Shown one piece after another: positions 7,918 through 16,260 of a DNA stretch of 64,000 nt. This stretch comes from Nitrosomonas sp. Lineage in GTDB: Bacteria > Pseudomonadota > Gammaproteobacteria > Burkholderiales > Nitrosomonadaceae. The position numbers were made by a program, and so were the translations under genes. The notes beneath the pieces were generated by a model. That model made no database searches. It was not told the DNA's origin and saw only the letters and a program-made list of their open reading frames with translations. Position 1 is the stretch's first letter; each line of letters starts with the position of its first letter. The stretch is taken from contig JAHBZZ010000002.1 in NCBI GenBank assembly GCA_019635215.1, positions 62,001 through 126,000 of the forward strand, written 5' to 3'.

Positions 7918-8020
7918 GATGACTGCCTTAGTCCTAAGTTTCAAGTGCCTTTTAATGCACCGCTCAAAATTTCTACTGCCTGAGAAACAAAATGAAAGCT
8001 AAAAAATGATGATTGGTTGT

Positions 8021-8040
8021 TAATGAGAATGATTCGTAAT
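8021..8040 (-). promoter_or_regulatory. Fur-box-like site upstream of bfd
   Basis: The 20 bases taatgagaatgattcgtaat resemble the Fur recognition pattern (AATGAGAAT-N-ATTCTCATT type), with the left half good and the right half partial. It lies in AT-rich DNA about 100 bases before bfd, a gene that is Fur-regulated in many bacteria. It is a pattern match by eye only. Confidence 0.45.
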
Positions 8041-8209
8041 TATATTCAATTTTTAAAAGATTGCAAGTGAATTAGCACTGAAAACCTGACAGTATTCAAC
8101 ATAGCAGGAAAAAACCCGGTAAATAGGTGATAATTCGCGTTTGGCAGGTAAAAATGCCGCTATACAATACCCGTCTATCGCCAACTTAATTACCTGGAAA
8201 ACTCCGACG

Positions 8210-9325
8210 ATGAAAACGATTTACCTGGTTGCAGGCGCCCGCCCGAATTTTATGAAGATCGCACCAATCGTTCGTGCGCTGGACACAGTAAAAACACTGT
8301 CCTATCAGATTATTCATACCGGTCAGCATTATGATCCGGAAATGAATGAAGTCTTTTTTGACGAACTCGGTATACCGCAGCCTGATATCTTTATGGGTGT
8401 AGGCGGCGGTTCTCATGCGCAGCAGACCGCAAAAATCATGGTTGCATTCGAGGACTATTGCCTGAAGGATAAGCCCGATGCCGTACTTGTCGTCGGTGAT
8501 GTCAATTCCACACTGGCGTGCTCAATCGTCGCCAAGAAACTACATATTCCAGTGGCTCATGTCGAAGCCGGACTGCGCAGCGGCGATATACGCATGCCCG
8601 AAGAAATCAACCGTCTGGTTACCGACAGTATTTCCGATTGGTTTTTTGTCACTGAACCAAGCGGCTTACAGCATCTGAAACATGAAGGAAAGCCGGACAA
8701 CGCAATTTTTCATGTCGGCCATGTGATGGTGGACAACCTGCTCTACCAAGCCGAAAAACTCACACGCATGGATACCGGCAACTTTGCCACCACACCTTTT
8801 AAAGCCGCACAACATGCCGCCGGGAAGAACTACGGCGTCGTCACGCTGCATCGCCCGAGCAATGTCGACGATGCCGGAACATTTTTCCGGATCAGTGGCG
8901 CACTCAAGGAAATCGCACAAGACCTGCCGCTTATTTTTCCGGTACATCCGCGCACCCGGAAAAATCTTGAACAATTCTCCATCGATCTGGGCCCCAATAT
9001 CACGCTGATCGGTCCGCAGCCTTACATGCCGTTCCTGCACTTATGGAAGGATGCCGCGGTCGTGCTGACCGACAGCGGCGGTTTACAGGAAGAAACCACG
9101 GCACTCGGCGTCCCCTGTGTCACGCTGCGCGAAAACACCGAACGTCCGGTCACCATCGAAGAAGGCACAAACCTGCTGGCCGGTACCGATCCTGAGCGCA
9201 TTATCGCAGCGGTTCAACATATCCTGCGCAATCCGAACAAATCCAGCCGCCGTCCGGAACTATGGGACGGCAAGGCAGCCGAGCGTATTGTCAGTATTCT
9301 GGCAACAACACTCAGTGCAACGTAA
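8210..9325 (+). CDS. wecB: Non-hydrolysing UDP-N-acetylglucosamine 2-epimerase
   Basis: 371 residues, start ATG at 8210 giving MKTIYLVAGARPNFMKIAPI, the family N-terminus. Other landmarks: TGQHYDPEMN, VVGDVNSTLAC, HVEAGLRSGDIRMPEEINR, TLHRPSNVD, FPVHPRTRKN, LTDSGGLQEE and RENTERPVT. It interconverts UDP-GlcNAc and UDP-ManNAc in the cytoplasm, for enterobacterial common antigen-like, capsule or exopolysaccharide synthesis. manC follows 75 bases downstream on the same strand, so the two probably supply precursors for one surface glycan. No glycosyltransferase is adjacent in the window. Confidence 0.93.
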   Translation: MKTIYLVAGARPNFMKIAPIVRALDTVKTLSYQIIHTGQHYDPEMNEVFFDELGIPQPDIFMGVGGGSHAQQTAKIMVAFEDYCLKDKPDAVLVVGDVNSTLACSIVAKKLHIPVAHVEAGLRSGDIRMPEEINRLVTDSISDWFFVTEPSGLQHLKHEGKPDNAIFHVGHVMVDNLLYQAEKLTRMDTGNFATTPFKAAQHAAGKNYGVVTLHRPSNVDDAGTFFRISGALKEIAQDLPLIFPVHPRTRKNLEQFSIDLGPNITLIGPQPYMPFLHLWKDAAVVLTDSGGLQEETTALGVPCVTLRENTERPVTIEEGTNLLAGTDPERIIAAVQHILRNPNKSSRRPELWDGKAAERIVSILATTLSAT

Positions 9326-9400
9326 AAACCACAATCAAATCCGCATTCAAATACATACACTACAAACCGCACAGTCGGTAACATTTATGGAACAACTGTC

Positions 9401-10846
9401 ATGCAAACGTTAATTCCGGTTATTCTATCCGGCGGTTCAGGTACACGGCTCTGGCCGCTTTCGCGTGAAAAGCATCCCAAGCAATTATTATCATTGGTCA
9501 GCGATGATTCGTTATTGCAGGCGACAGTACGCCGCATGGATGGCCTCGGCGACATCAATGTGAAGGATCCGGTTGTCGTCTGCAATGAAGAATACCGCTT
9601 CGTCATCGCCGAACAGCTGCGCATCATGTCGCGCAACGGTGCCATCCTACTCGAACCCTGCGGCCGCAATACCGCACCCGCATTGACTGTCGCCGCACTG
9701 GCCGCATTAAAGCAGAACGAAGATCCAATTTTGCTGGTCATGCCGTCCGATCATGTCATCATCGATCTCGAAGTCTTCAAAACAGCTGTCTTACACGGCA
9801 TACAACTCGCGATACAGGACCATATCGTCACTTTCGGCATCACGCCGGACAAGCCGGAAACGGGCTACGGCTATATCCAGACCGGTGACAAGATGGATCA
9901 GAATGCCTACCGCATCGCTTGTTTCGTCGAAAAACCAAACAGAGAAACCGCCCAGACTTATCTCGACGCCGGATCGTTCCTGTGGAACAGCGGCCTTTTC
10001 CTGATGCATGCTTCGGTCTGGCTGAAAGCCATCGAATTGTGCCATCCGGAAATCCTTGTCGCATGCCGCGCCGCATGGAGCAATGGCTCTATCGATGGCG
10101 ATTTTACTCGCCTGGAAAAAAACGCCTTCGAGCAATGTACCGGCATTTCCATTGACTATGCGGTAATGGAACGTATCGCCCAGGGCGAAAACCCGCAACT
10201 GCCACAGGGCGCGGTTATTCCGCTCGCCGCAGGCTGGTCCGACGTTGGCGCATGGGATTCGTTATGGCATGTTCTGCCCAAGGATCGGTCCGGCAATGTC
10301 GCACAGGGCGATGTATTGCTGCACGAATGCAGCAATACACTGGCGATTTCCGAAAGCCGTCTAGTCACCTGTGTCGGTGTTCAGGACATGATCATCGTGG
10401 AAACGCCGGACGCCATTCTGGTTTCGCATAAAGATAAAACACAAGACGTCAAAAAAATCGTCGACAACCTCAAAGAAACGGGACGCTCAGAAAGCCATCT
10501 GCACCGCAAGGTTTTTCGGCCGTGGGGATGGTACGATAGCATTGATTCCGGCGAACGTTTCCAGGTCAAGCGCATCGTCGTTAAACCCGGCGCGTCCCTG
10601 TCTCTGCAAATGCATCATCACCGTGCGGAACACTGGATCATCGTGCGCGGTACCGCCCGCGTCACACGTGATGACAAAAGCTATCTGGTCACCGAAAACG
10701 AATCCACTTACATCCCCATCGGCACCCGACACCGCCTGGAAAACCCAGGCCGCGTACCGCTCGAAATGATCGAAGTACAATCCGGCTCCTACCTGGGCGA
10801 GGATGATATCGTACGTTTTGAGGATGTTTATGGGCGGGATAAGTAG
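9401..10846 (+). CDS. manC: Mannose-1-phosphate guanylyltransferase / mannose-6-phosphate isomerase
   Basis: 481 residues, the normal length of bifunctional ManC/AlgA enzymes. The N-terminal nucleotidyltransferase has the signature VILSGGSGTRLWPLSR and HPKQ, and CGRNTAPA; the middle has FVEKPNRETA and WNSGLFL. The C-terminal type II isomerase cupin has the metal site SLQMHHHRAEHWIIV followed by GTARVT. It makes GDP-mannose from mannose-6-phosphate (and the isomerase domain acts on fructose-6-phosphate), supplying surface polysaccharide. It probably shares a transcript with wecB. AlgA, CpsB and XanB are equivalent names in other species. Confidence 0.94.
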   Translation: MQTLIPVILSGGSGTRLWPLSREKHPKQLLSLVSDDSLLQATVRRMDGLGDINVKDPVVVCNEEYRFVIAEQLRIMSRNGAILLEPCGRNTAPALTVAALAALKQNEDPILLVMPSDHVIIDLEVFKTAVLHGIQLAIQDHIVTFGITPDKPETGYGYIQTGDKMDQNAYRIACFVEKPNRETAQTYLDAGSFLWNSGLFLMHASVWLKAIELCHPEILVACRAAWSNGSIDGDFTRLEKNAFEQCTGISIDYAVMERIAQGENPQLPQGAVIPLAAGWSDVGAWDSLWHVLPKDRSGNVAQGDVLLHECSNTLAISESRLVTCVGVQDMIIVETPDAILVSHKDKTQDVKKIVDNLKETGRSESHLHRKVFRPWGWYDSIDSGERFQVKRIVVKPGASLSLQMHHHRAEHWIIVRGTARVTRDDKSYLVTENESTYIPIGTRHRLENPGRVPLEMIEVQSGSYLGEDDIVRFEDVYGRDK

Positions 10847-11176
10847 CTAATTTTATGCTGACTAACCTGTCAGTTTCCCATTACCACAGAATGCCTGACC
10901 ATTAGCCCGCCAGGTGTTCTTTGATCCATCACCTGAGCATGTTGGCATTTTCTCCTCCAGTCAAGTCAATTCCCTTTTCCACTTTAGAGCACTGCCTTCT
11001 GGAAGCAAGGGTAAATAGATAGTTGGTGTTGTCGTTCCAATCGGTTGAATAATTGGGGCATTGTCTATAGATATTAACAATTTACCCTGAAGATAATAAG
11101 GTTGAGTTTCACCAATCTAAGGAATATAGTGCTTAATGATTTCCGGGCCAAAAATCGTTTAATGGAGAGATAAAGT
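10847..11176. other. Gap after manC
   Basis: About 330 bases. The only coding signal is a 28-codon frame on the minus strand with a strong ribosome-binding site (10862-10948, listed separately). On the plus strand the last 100 bases are AT-rich and lead to the ribosome-binding site of the next gene. No clear terminator is seen behind manC. Confidence 0.4.
10862..10948 (-). CDS. Candidate 28-residue small protein
   Basis: The frame reads MPTCSGDGSKNTWRANGQAF followed by CGNGKLTG and a TAG. It is short, but the sequence ggaggag lies 3 bases before the ATG, a near-perfect ribosome-binding site in an otherwise empty gap. It has two cysteines and is rich in Gly, Asn and Ser. I know no family for it. 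It may be a real small protein or the remnant of a larger gene; low confidence. Confidence 0.25.
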   Translation of the reverse strand: MPTCSGDGSKNTWRANGQAFCGNGKLTG

Positions 11177-11749
11177 ATGAAAAATCTTTTAATCGTATTT
11201 CTACTCTACTTGATTACCAACAATGTCTTTGCCTTATCAATCGTTTATGATGGATTTAAATGTGAAGATGAGTCATCAACATCCACTGTTTCTGCACAAA
11301 GCAGATTTACTGTCGCTCAAGATCTTGGAAATGGCAATTATAAGCTGTGGCTTAGTGGAGCATTCTTAGACTATGAAGAAAAATTTTGTCTAAAGCCATT
11401 GGATACCATTTTTACTGAACAAGAAATTTTACAATTTCACAAAGCACCAATTGAAGCAATTGCATCTTTCAATGGCGATGTCCTAGTTGTCTCATACGGA
11501 ACTATTGCACGCAATCCAGATTCGGCATTGGATGATCCATTCTTATTTGCCGATATCAGCTTTCCGCGAGCATATACACTTATTTTTGATTATGAACCGT
11601 CAAGACAAGTTTTCAAGCTTAGAAGTGTTACATTGTTTGCTAATGTTTTCACTACTTCCATTAGCTCTGATGAAAAAAAATCACTTTCAGCTTTCTGGGT
11701 TGAATCACCCACGCTAACAGATGAAATTGAATTCTTTCTTGAAGACTAA
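11177..11749 (+). CDS. Uncharacterised secreted protein
   Basis: 190 residues, with ggagaga 6 bases before the ATG. The N-terminus MKNLLIVFLLYLITNNVFA is a signal peptide, probably cleaved before LSIVYDGF. The mature protein is acidic and has two cysteines (in FKCEDE and KFCLKP), which could form a disulfide in the periplasm. I recognise no domain. It is AT-richer than its neighbours and stands alone between two other unassigned regions. Confidence 0.6.
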   Translation: MKNLLIVFLLYLITNNVFALSIVYDGFKCEDESSTSTVSAQSRFTVAQDLGNGNYKLWLSGAFLDYEEKFCLKPLDTIFTEQEILQFHKAPIEAIASFNGDVLVVSYGTIARNPDSALDDPFLFADISFPRAYTLIFDYEPSRQVFKLRSVTLFANVFTTSISSDEKKSLSAFWVESPTLTDEIEFFLED

Positions 11750-11920
11750 ACTTGACCAAGTCAGTCGTTATTAATGGCTTCTTAATTTTTATCACTGTCA
11801 ATAAATGAAAAAAATCTAATGGTTTCACTTAGAGAAAAATAAGGGTATTCCCGATTTTTTTCATTGTCCAAATTTTCTAGAATTATTAACGTGATGATTT
11901 TAATTTCGGGAACAGTGATC

Positions 11921-12328
11921 ATGAAAACAGGAAAAATCGGATTAGCAAAATTGATAGCATTATTTGCTTTGGTAGCAATCGCAATGCCGATGAGCAGTTT
12001 TGCTACAGAACACGGCGTGGAATTCAATGCTGGAGTGATAAATGGTAACGGCACCGTTAATCACAATGATCTGGCTATCCGCTATGAAAAGCACGCGGAT
12101 GATTTGCATACAAAGATCGAAGAACAAATTGAAGCGCTCAGTCACAAACCTAAAAGCAGTTTCTTTGGAAAAAACGGGCAGAATATTAAAAAGCATGTGG
12201 AATATAAAATCCATGAGCTTGAAAAAGAAGCGGAAGACAGCTTGAAAAAAGCGGCTTATCACAAAAAAATGGCTGAAGAGCAATCGTTTCGTCCGACATT
12301 CGCAGCTTCGGGAAAAACCAAAAGCTAG
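11921..12328 (+). CDS. Small secreted helical protein of unknown function
   Basis: 135 residues from the ATG at 11921. The signal peptide is about 29 residues (LIALFALVAIAMPMSSFA). The mature part begins TEHGVEFNAG, then has a long, highly charged, Lys/Glu-rich stretch (residues ~45-125) typical of an extended helix or coiled coil. An upstream in-frame start (11864) would bury the signal peptide and is rejected. A strong terminator follows 62 bases after the stop, so it is probably a single-gene transcript. No family recognised. Confidence 0.6.
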   Translation: MKTGKIGLAKLIALFALVAIAMPMSSFATEHGVEFNAGVINGNGTVNHNDLAIRYEKHADDLHTKIEEQIEALSHKPKSSFFGKNGQNIKKHVEYKIHELEKEAEDSLKKAAYHKKMAEEQSFRPTFAASGKTKS

Positions 12329-12389
12329 GCCAATTCAGCTATCCTGAATAAGAACTATCCGAACAAACCTCTAATCTTAGTACTTTAAT

Positions 12390-12419
12390 AAAAAAACCCC
12401 ACCATGGTGGGGTTTTTTT
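12390..12419. terminator. Strong bidirectional intrinsic terminator
   Basis: A perfect 30-base palindrome with the core ccccaccatggtgggg, flanked by a run of seven A on the left and seven T on the right. It terminates the small secreted-protein gene on the plus strand and would also serve transcripts from the opposite side, where the response-regulator gene converges. Confidence 0.9.
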
Positions 12420-12531
12420 ATGGCCTGAAACATAGCCTTATGCCATTGTTTTATCCGCTATTTCATAGCTCAAAGCGTTAAAAAAACAATCAGGAACCAG
12501 AGCAGAAAGAAAATTGATAATTCAACGGAAT

Positions 12532-13188
12532 CTAGCGCCCTTCCCTTACCCAGTTTGCCGCATAGCGAATCAATTCAGCACTATCTTTCAAATTTAATTT
12601 GGCACGAATGTTGAAACGATGTGTTTCGATAGTTTTAATACTGCGGTTTAATAACTTGGCAATTTCCTGGCTGCTGTGACCTGATCCGATCAAATTCAGA
12701 ACCTCAAATTCACTGGGCGTCAGACTATTAATCATCTGTTCGGGCTCAGAATGTCCGGTCACCATTCTGTTAAGCAGCTTGGCCTGCATTTTGGTGCTTA
12801 GATAAACATTGCCCTTCAAAACCTCGCGAATAGCGGATACCACGATTTCCCCCGATTCCTGTTTCATGACATAGCCACGCGCACCCGCGCGCAGCGCACG
12901 TTCAGCATAAACCGCTTCATCATGCATCGAAACAAAAAGTACAGGCAAATCCGGGTTAAAAATATGTATGCTTTTAATGACTTCAAAACCGGAAACCGTT
13001 TTGAGTGTCACATCGAGCAAGACAATATCGATGTGATTGTTCTTCTTAAGTATCGACAATGCTTCTTTACCATCGCCAGCTTCGGCAGATACTTCCAGAT
13101 CGGGCTCCATATTGATGAGCATTGCCATCCCTTGACGCATCATAGGATGATCATCCACCAACATAATCTGTGCTTTCAGTTTTGACAT
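12532..13188 (-). CDS. NarL/FixJ-family response regulator
   Basis: 218 residues. Receiver domain at 5-125: acidic pocket VDDHP near the N-terminus, phospho-acceptor Asp in VLLDVTL, Ser in LFVSMHD, Lys in GYVMKQES. C-terminal LuxR-type helix-turn-helix: LTPSEFEVLNLIGSGHSSQE followed by IAKLLNRSIKTIETHRFNI. It starts 1 base after the stop codon of the kinase gene, so the two are translationally linked and form a two-component pair. The target genes are unknown. Confidence 0.93.
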   Translation of the reverse strand: MSKLKAQIMLVDDHPMMRQGMAMLINMEPDLEVSAEAGDGKEALSILKKNNHIDIVLLDVTLKTVSGFEVIKSIHIFNPDLPVLFVSMHDEAVYAERALRAGARGYVMKQESGEIVVSAIREVLKGNVYLSTKMQAKLLNRMVTGHSEPEQMINSLTPSEFEVLNLIGSGHSSQEIAKLLNRSIKTIETHRFNIRAKLNLKDSAELIRYAANWVREGR

Positions 13189-13189
13189 A

Positions 13190-16075
13190 TTAAATCATCC
13201 GCATTTTCAAGCACACTTCCGTGCCGCCTTCGGCCCGGGGTAAGATTTTCAGTTTTGCACCCAACTGTTTGGCACGGTATAGCATAATTTTGATACCCAT
13301 TCCTTGCGTTTCATTATGATTTGCTTCAGTTCTAAAACCGCAGCCATCGTCACATATAGATAACACGAGCGTATCCCGGTCAAACGATAGAGCGATAATC
13401 AAATGCTGGGCGCCACCATGGCGTATTGCATTGTTGACCGCCTCTTGCGTTATTCGATACAAATTTAAAGCAATATTTTTATCATTAATGATGATTTTAT
13501 GCGCGCATAAAAAGTCACAATCAATGCCATAGGTTGACGCTATTCTTGCAGCCAGTTTTTCTAGCGCCGTTATCAGGCCGTTGGCTTCCAACTCAAATGG
13601 CAGCAACCCCTGTGCAAGTTGCTTGATCTGTACGACAGCCGTCTGGGCCTGCGTAGCAATGGAAGCCGCCACTGCTGCCATATCCTTGTTTCCGGATGCA
13701 TCGATTTTTTTCTCGAGCGCTCTTGCCTGATAACCCATTGCAGCAATCTGCTGCCCCAGATTGTCATGAAGCTCCTGCCCCAGTGTATGCGCCTGTTCCT
13801 CCGCAACAAAAACCAGTGACTGCTCCAATCGTTTACGTTCAAGCCAAATTTCCAGATCGCAGGCAATGGCATTGATCAGCTTTTTCTCTTCTTGCACCAG
13901 AAATGGTTTCTCCGCAGGATAAAATACACGTAATTGACCGCTGATTTTGCCGCCGACATTGATTTCTGCATAACCTGTGCAGGCCGGGTTGCGTTCATCG
14001 CGCCAGGGACCCCGGGTTTCGTCGGCGATATAAACCTTCGATAATACTGGATTAACAAAACCATGGTTATATTTACCCGATGTGTATCGCCAGTTATCCA
14101 ATTCGATGACAGCCGTAGCGGCCTCTGGAAATTGTATCGCAGGAATCAGATGCTTGAAAATATTCCGACAGACATTATCAAGCGACAACTCCATTCCCAT
14201 ACTGCGGCGAATTTCATAGAGGCAAGTCATCTCTTTCAATCGTTCCCGCAGCATGTCGTCTACCTGCTTACGCTCAAGCCATCGCGACAAATCTACAGCA
14301 ATGGCGTCAAGCAGCTTTTGTTCTTCTATGACCATAAAAGGCTTGTCTTCAGGATAAGAAACGCACAGATAGCCACAGACTTTGTCATTAACAGTAATAT
14401 CGGATCGCAATTCGGAACCTATGGTGGCACCATACCGATAGCAGTCTTGGCATACCTTACTATCAACGTGCGGACGCAGTTCATGCACATTGGCATGATA
14501 CAAGCCGGCATTCTCAGAAGTATATTTTCTATCGCCAATTTCAATTGCCACAGTTGCAATTTCCGGAAATTGCATGGCCGGTATCAGTTGCTTAATGATA
14601 TTGCGGCACACTATTTCTCCCGATAATTCCAGCCCCATGCAACGACGTATTTCATAGAGACAGGTTATTTCTTTTATCCGGATCTGCAAAATCTCATCGA
14701 CTTGCTTGTGTTCGAGCCACTTTGCTATATCGTCTGTAATGGCATCAATAAGCTGCTGTTCCTCCAATTCGAAAAAAGATCTATCATCGGAATAAAAAAC
14801 ACCAAGATAGCCACATGTTTTTCCATTCACAATAATGTCCGATCGCAAGGCATGCGTTCGATCCGGCTGATGATTGATGGAGGAGGTTTGTTGTCCATCA
14901 ATCTCAATCACGACAGAGGCATTGTCGGGATACCGCATAGCCGGTATGAGGTATTTGAAAATCTGATGACAGATATTGTCCCAGGCGCTTTCTGTACCGA
15001 TACTATTCCGAATTTCATAAAGACACGTCATTTCTTTCAGACGTTCACGTAATTCCAATTCTTTACGGCCTAATTCATCTGAAAACTGTTCTGCCTTTTC
15101 CCGCGCGGATTGCGCTTCCCGTTCGGAGTTGATCAACTTACGTATAAACCAGTTTAACAGCAATATCTCTGCGGCAATCAACCCGCCAAGATACAAAATG
15201 ACTGTTTTTAATTGGTCAGATACAGATTTAAACAATTCTTCTTCATCCAGTTTCAGAATCATTCCGAGACCTATGGTTTGCAACGGTGCATAGGCCTCTA
15301 TGACAGGCACATGGCGGTAATCCTTTACAGCGATGACACCCTTCTGTCCATCCAATGCATAATTTATTGGCAATACCCCTTCGTCTACTACGTGCCTTAG
15401 ATATTTGAACCGGATACCGTCAACCTGACTGATCAGACAGGCCATATTTTTTTCAGCGCTACGAGGCGGCGCACACAAAATAAACTCACCCGTTTCACCA
15501 ATCGATCTGATTTCACCAAAACTGCGTGTTAATTGCGGCAAGGCGCTTTCAGTCATAATGCTGCCGGTACGCTGTCCGTATTGATCAAATATATCTCTAT
15601 TGACATGTAAAATAAGCTGTTCATCCCAGATAAGAAATGTGTCGGCATATTTATTCAATGCCAATGATTGCGTCTGTTGATCCGAAAATTCTCCGATCTT
15701 TAATAAAATTTTCCCTTGCAGATCGTAAATGGCTGCGGCTGTAAAACCCACTTGCATCAGTGAATGAACATGCTTTTCCAGATCATGAAATGCATCACTC
15801 TCATTCGGGAAAATATTCAGTTGCTGCATCGACCGAATCAATACGGGATGCATGGCAAAAGCCTCTGTATCGGCGAGACTTTTTTCAATCTGACTTTCCA
15901 GCAAGTGCCCCTTGCCTTGTAAAGCCACACCAAGCCCTCTTCCAAGCGATAATTCGATTTGCTGGCGCATCACGCTATAAACCGCAACGCCGGTAATTAT
16001 GGTCAGCCCCATCAACAGCAGACTTCCAAGAATACTGATTTTCCGATTGTCACGCATCAACATCAGGGATTTCAT
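13190..16075 (-). CDS. Membrane sensor histidine kinase with three tandem GAF-like modules
   Basis: 961 residues. A transmembrane helix at ~15-36 and another at ~291-312 enclose a periplasmic Cache-like sensor domain. After a coiled coil (~315-345) come three copies of one cytoplasmic module at about 345-458, 466-604 and 612-748. Each opens (L/I)KE(M/I)TCLYEIR, has LIPAM/I in the middle and ends DL-x-WLERK or similar. Then comes a HisKA_3 dimerisation domain with His770 in ELHDNLGQQIAAMG and an HATPase domain with N-box NNAIRHG and GCGF. It phosphorylates the response regulator encoded next. The second and third modules have extra cysteines (CQDC in the second). The signals are unknown. Confidence 0.9.
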   Translation of the reverse strand: MKSLMLMRDNRKISILGSLLLMGLTIITGVAVYSVMRQQIELSLGRGLGVALQGKGHLLESQIEKSLADTEAFAMHPVLIRSMQQLNIFPNESDAFHDLEKHVHSLMQVGFTAAAIYDLQGKILLKIGEFSDQQTQSLALNKYADTFLIWDEQLILHVNRDIFDQYGQRTGSIMTESALPQLTRSFGEIRSIGETGEFILCAPPRSAEKNMACLISQVDGIRFKYLRHVVDEGVLPINYALDGQKGVIAVKDYRHVPVIEAYAPLQTIGLGMILKLDEEELFKSVSDQLKTVILYLGGLIAAEILLLNWFIRKLINSEREAQSAREKAEQFSDELGRKELELRERLKEMTCLYEIRNSIGTESAWDNICHQIFKYLIPAMRYPDNASVVIEIDGQQTSSINHQPDRTHALRSDIIVNGKTCGYLGVFYSDDRSFFELEEQQLIDAITDDIAKWLEHKQVDEILQIRIKEITCLYEIRRCMGLELSGEIVCRNIIKQLIPAMQFPEIATVAIEIGDRKYTSENAGLYHANVHELRPHVDSKVCQDCYRYGATIGSELRSDITVNDKVCGYLCVSYPEDKPFMVIEEQKLLDAIAVDLSRWLERKQVDDMLRERLKEMTCLYEIRRSMGMELSLDNVCRNIFKHLIPAIQFPEAATAVIELDNWRYTSGKYNHGFVNPVLSKVYIADETRGPWRDERNPACTGYAEINVGGKISGQLRVFYPAEKPFLVQEEKKLINAIACDLEIWLERKRLEQSLVFVAEEQAHTLGQELHDNLGQQIAAMGYQARALEKKIDASGNKDMAAVAASIATQAQTAVVQIKQLAQGLLPFELEANGLITALEKLAARIASTYGIDCDFLCAHKIIINDKNIALNLYRITQEAVNNAIRHGGAQHLIIALSFDRDTLVLSICDDGCGFRTEANHNETQGMGIKIMLYRAKQLGAKLKILPRAEGGTEVCLKMRMI

Positions 16076-16111
16076 TCTATAAGTGATTTATTTTGTTTTG
16101 AATTGGATACG

Positions 16112-16199
16112 ACTCAAGGTAATGTTTATGACATGGAGCTTATGATGGCGGTGGCGGCATAGGCGCGGGTTACTCAAGGTAATGTTCATGACATGGAGC
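16112..16199 (+). repeat. Direct repeat of 28 bp, period 60
   Basis: The block actcaaggtaatgt-t/c-atgacatggagc occurs at 16112-16139 and again at 16172-16199, with a single mismatch and 60 bases between starts. It lies in the gap between the glpK stop and the kinase start. On the plus strand the second block is inside a short open frame (TQGNVHDMEHIERILDALLR then stop), which could be a duplicated gene-end remnant. It could also be a tandem binding site for the kinase operon promoter. Confidence 0.6.
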
Positions 16200-16260
16200 A
16201 CATTGAACGGATACTTGACGCATTATTGAGATGAAAACTCAAACATAATCAGACTATTCC

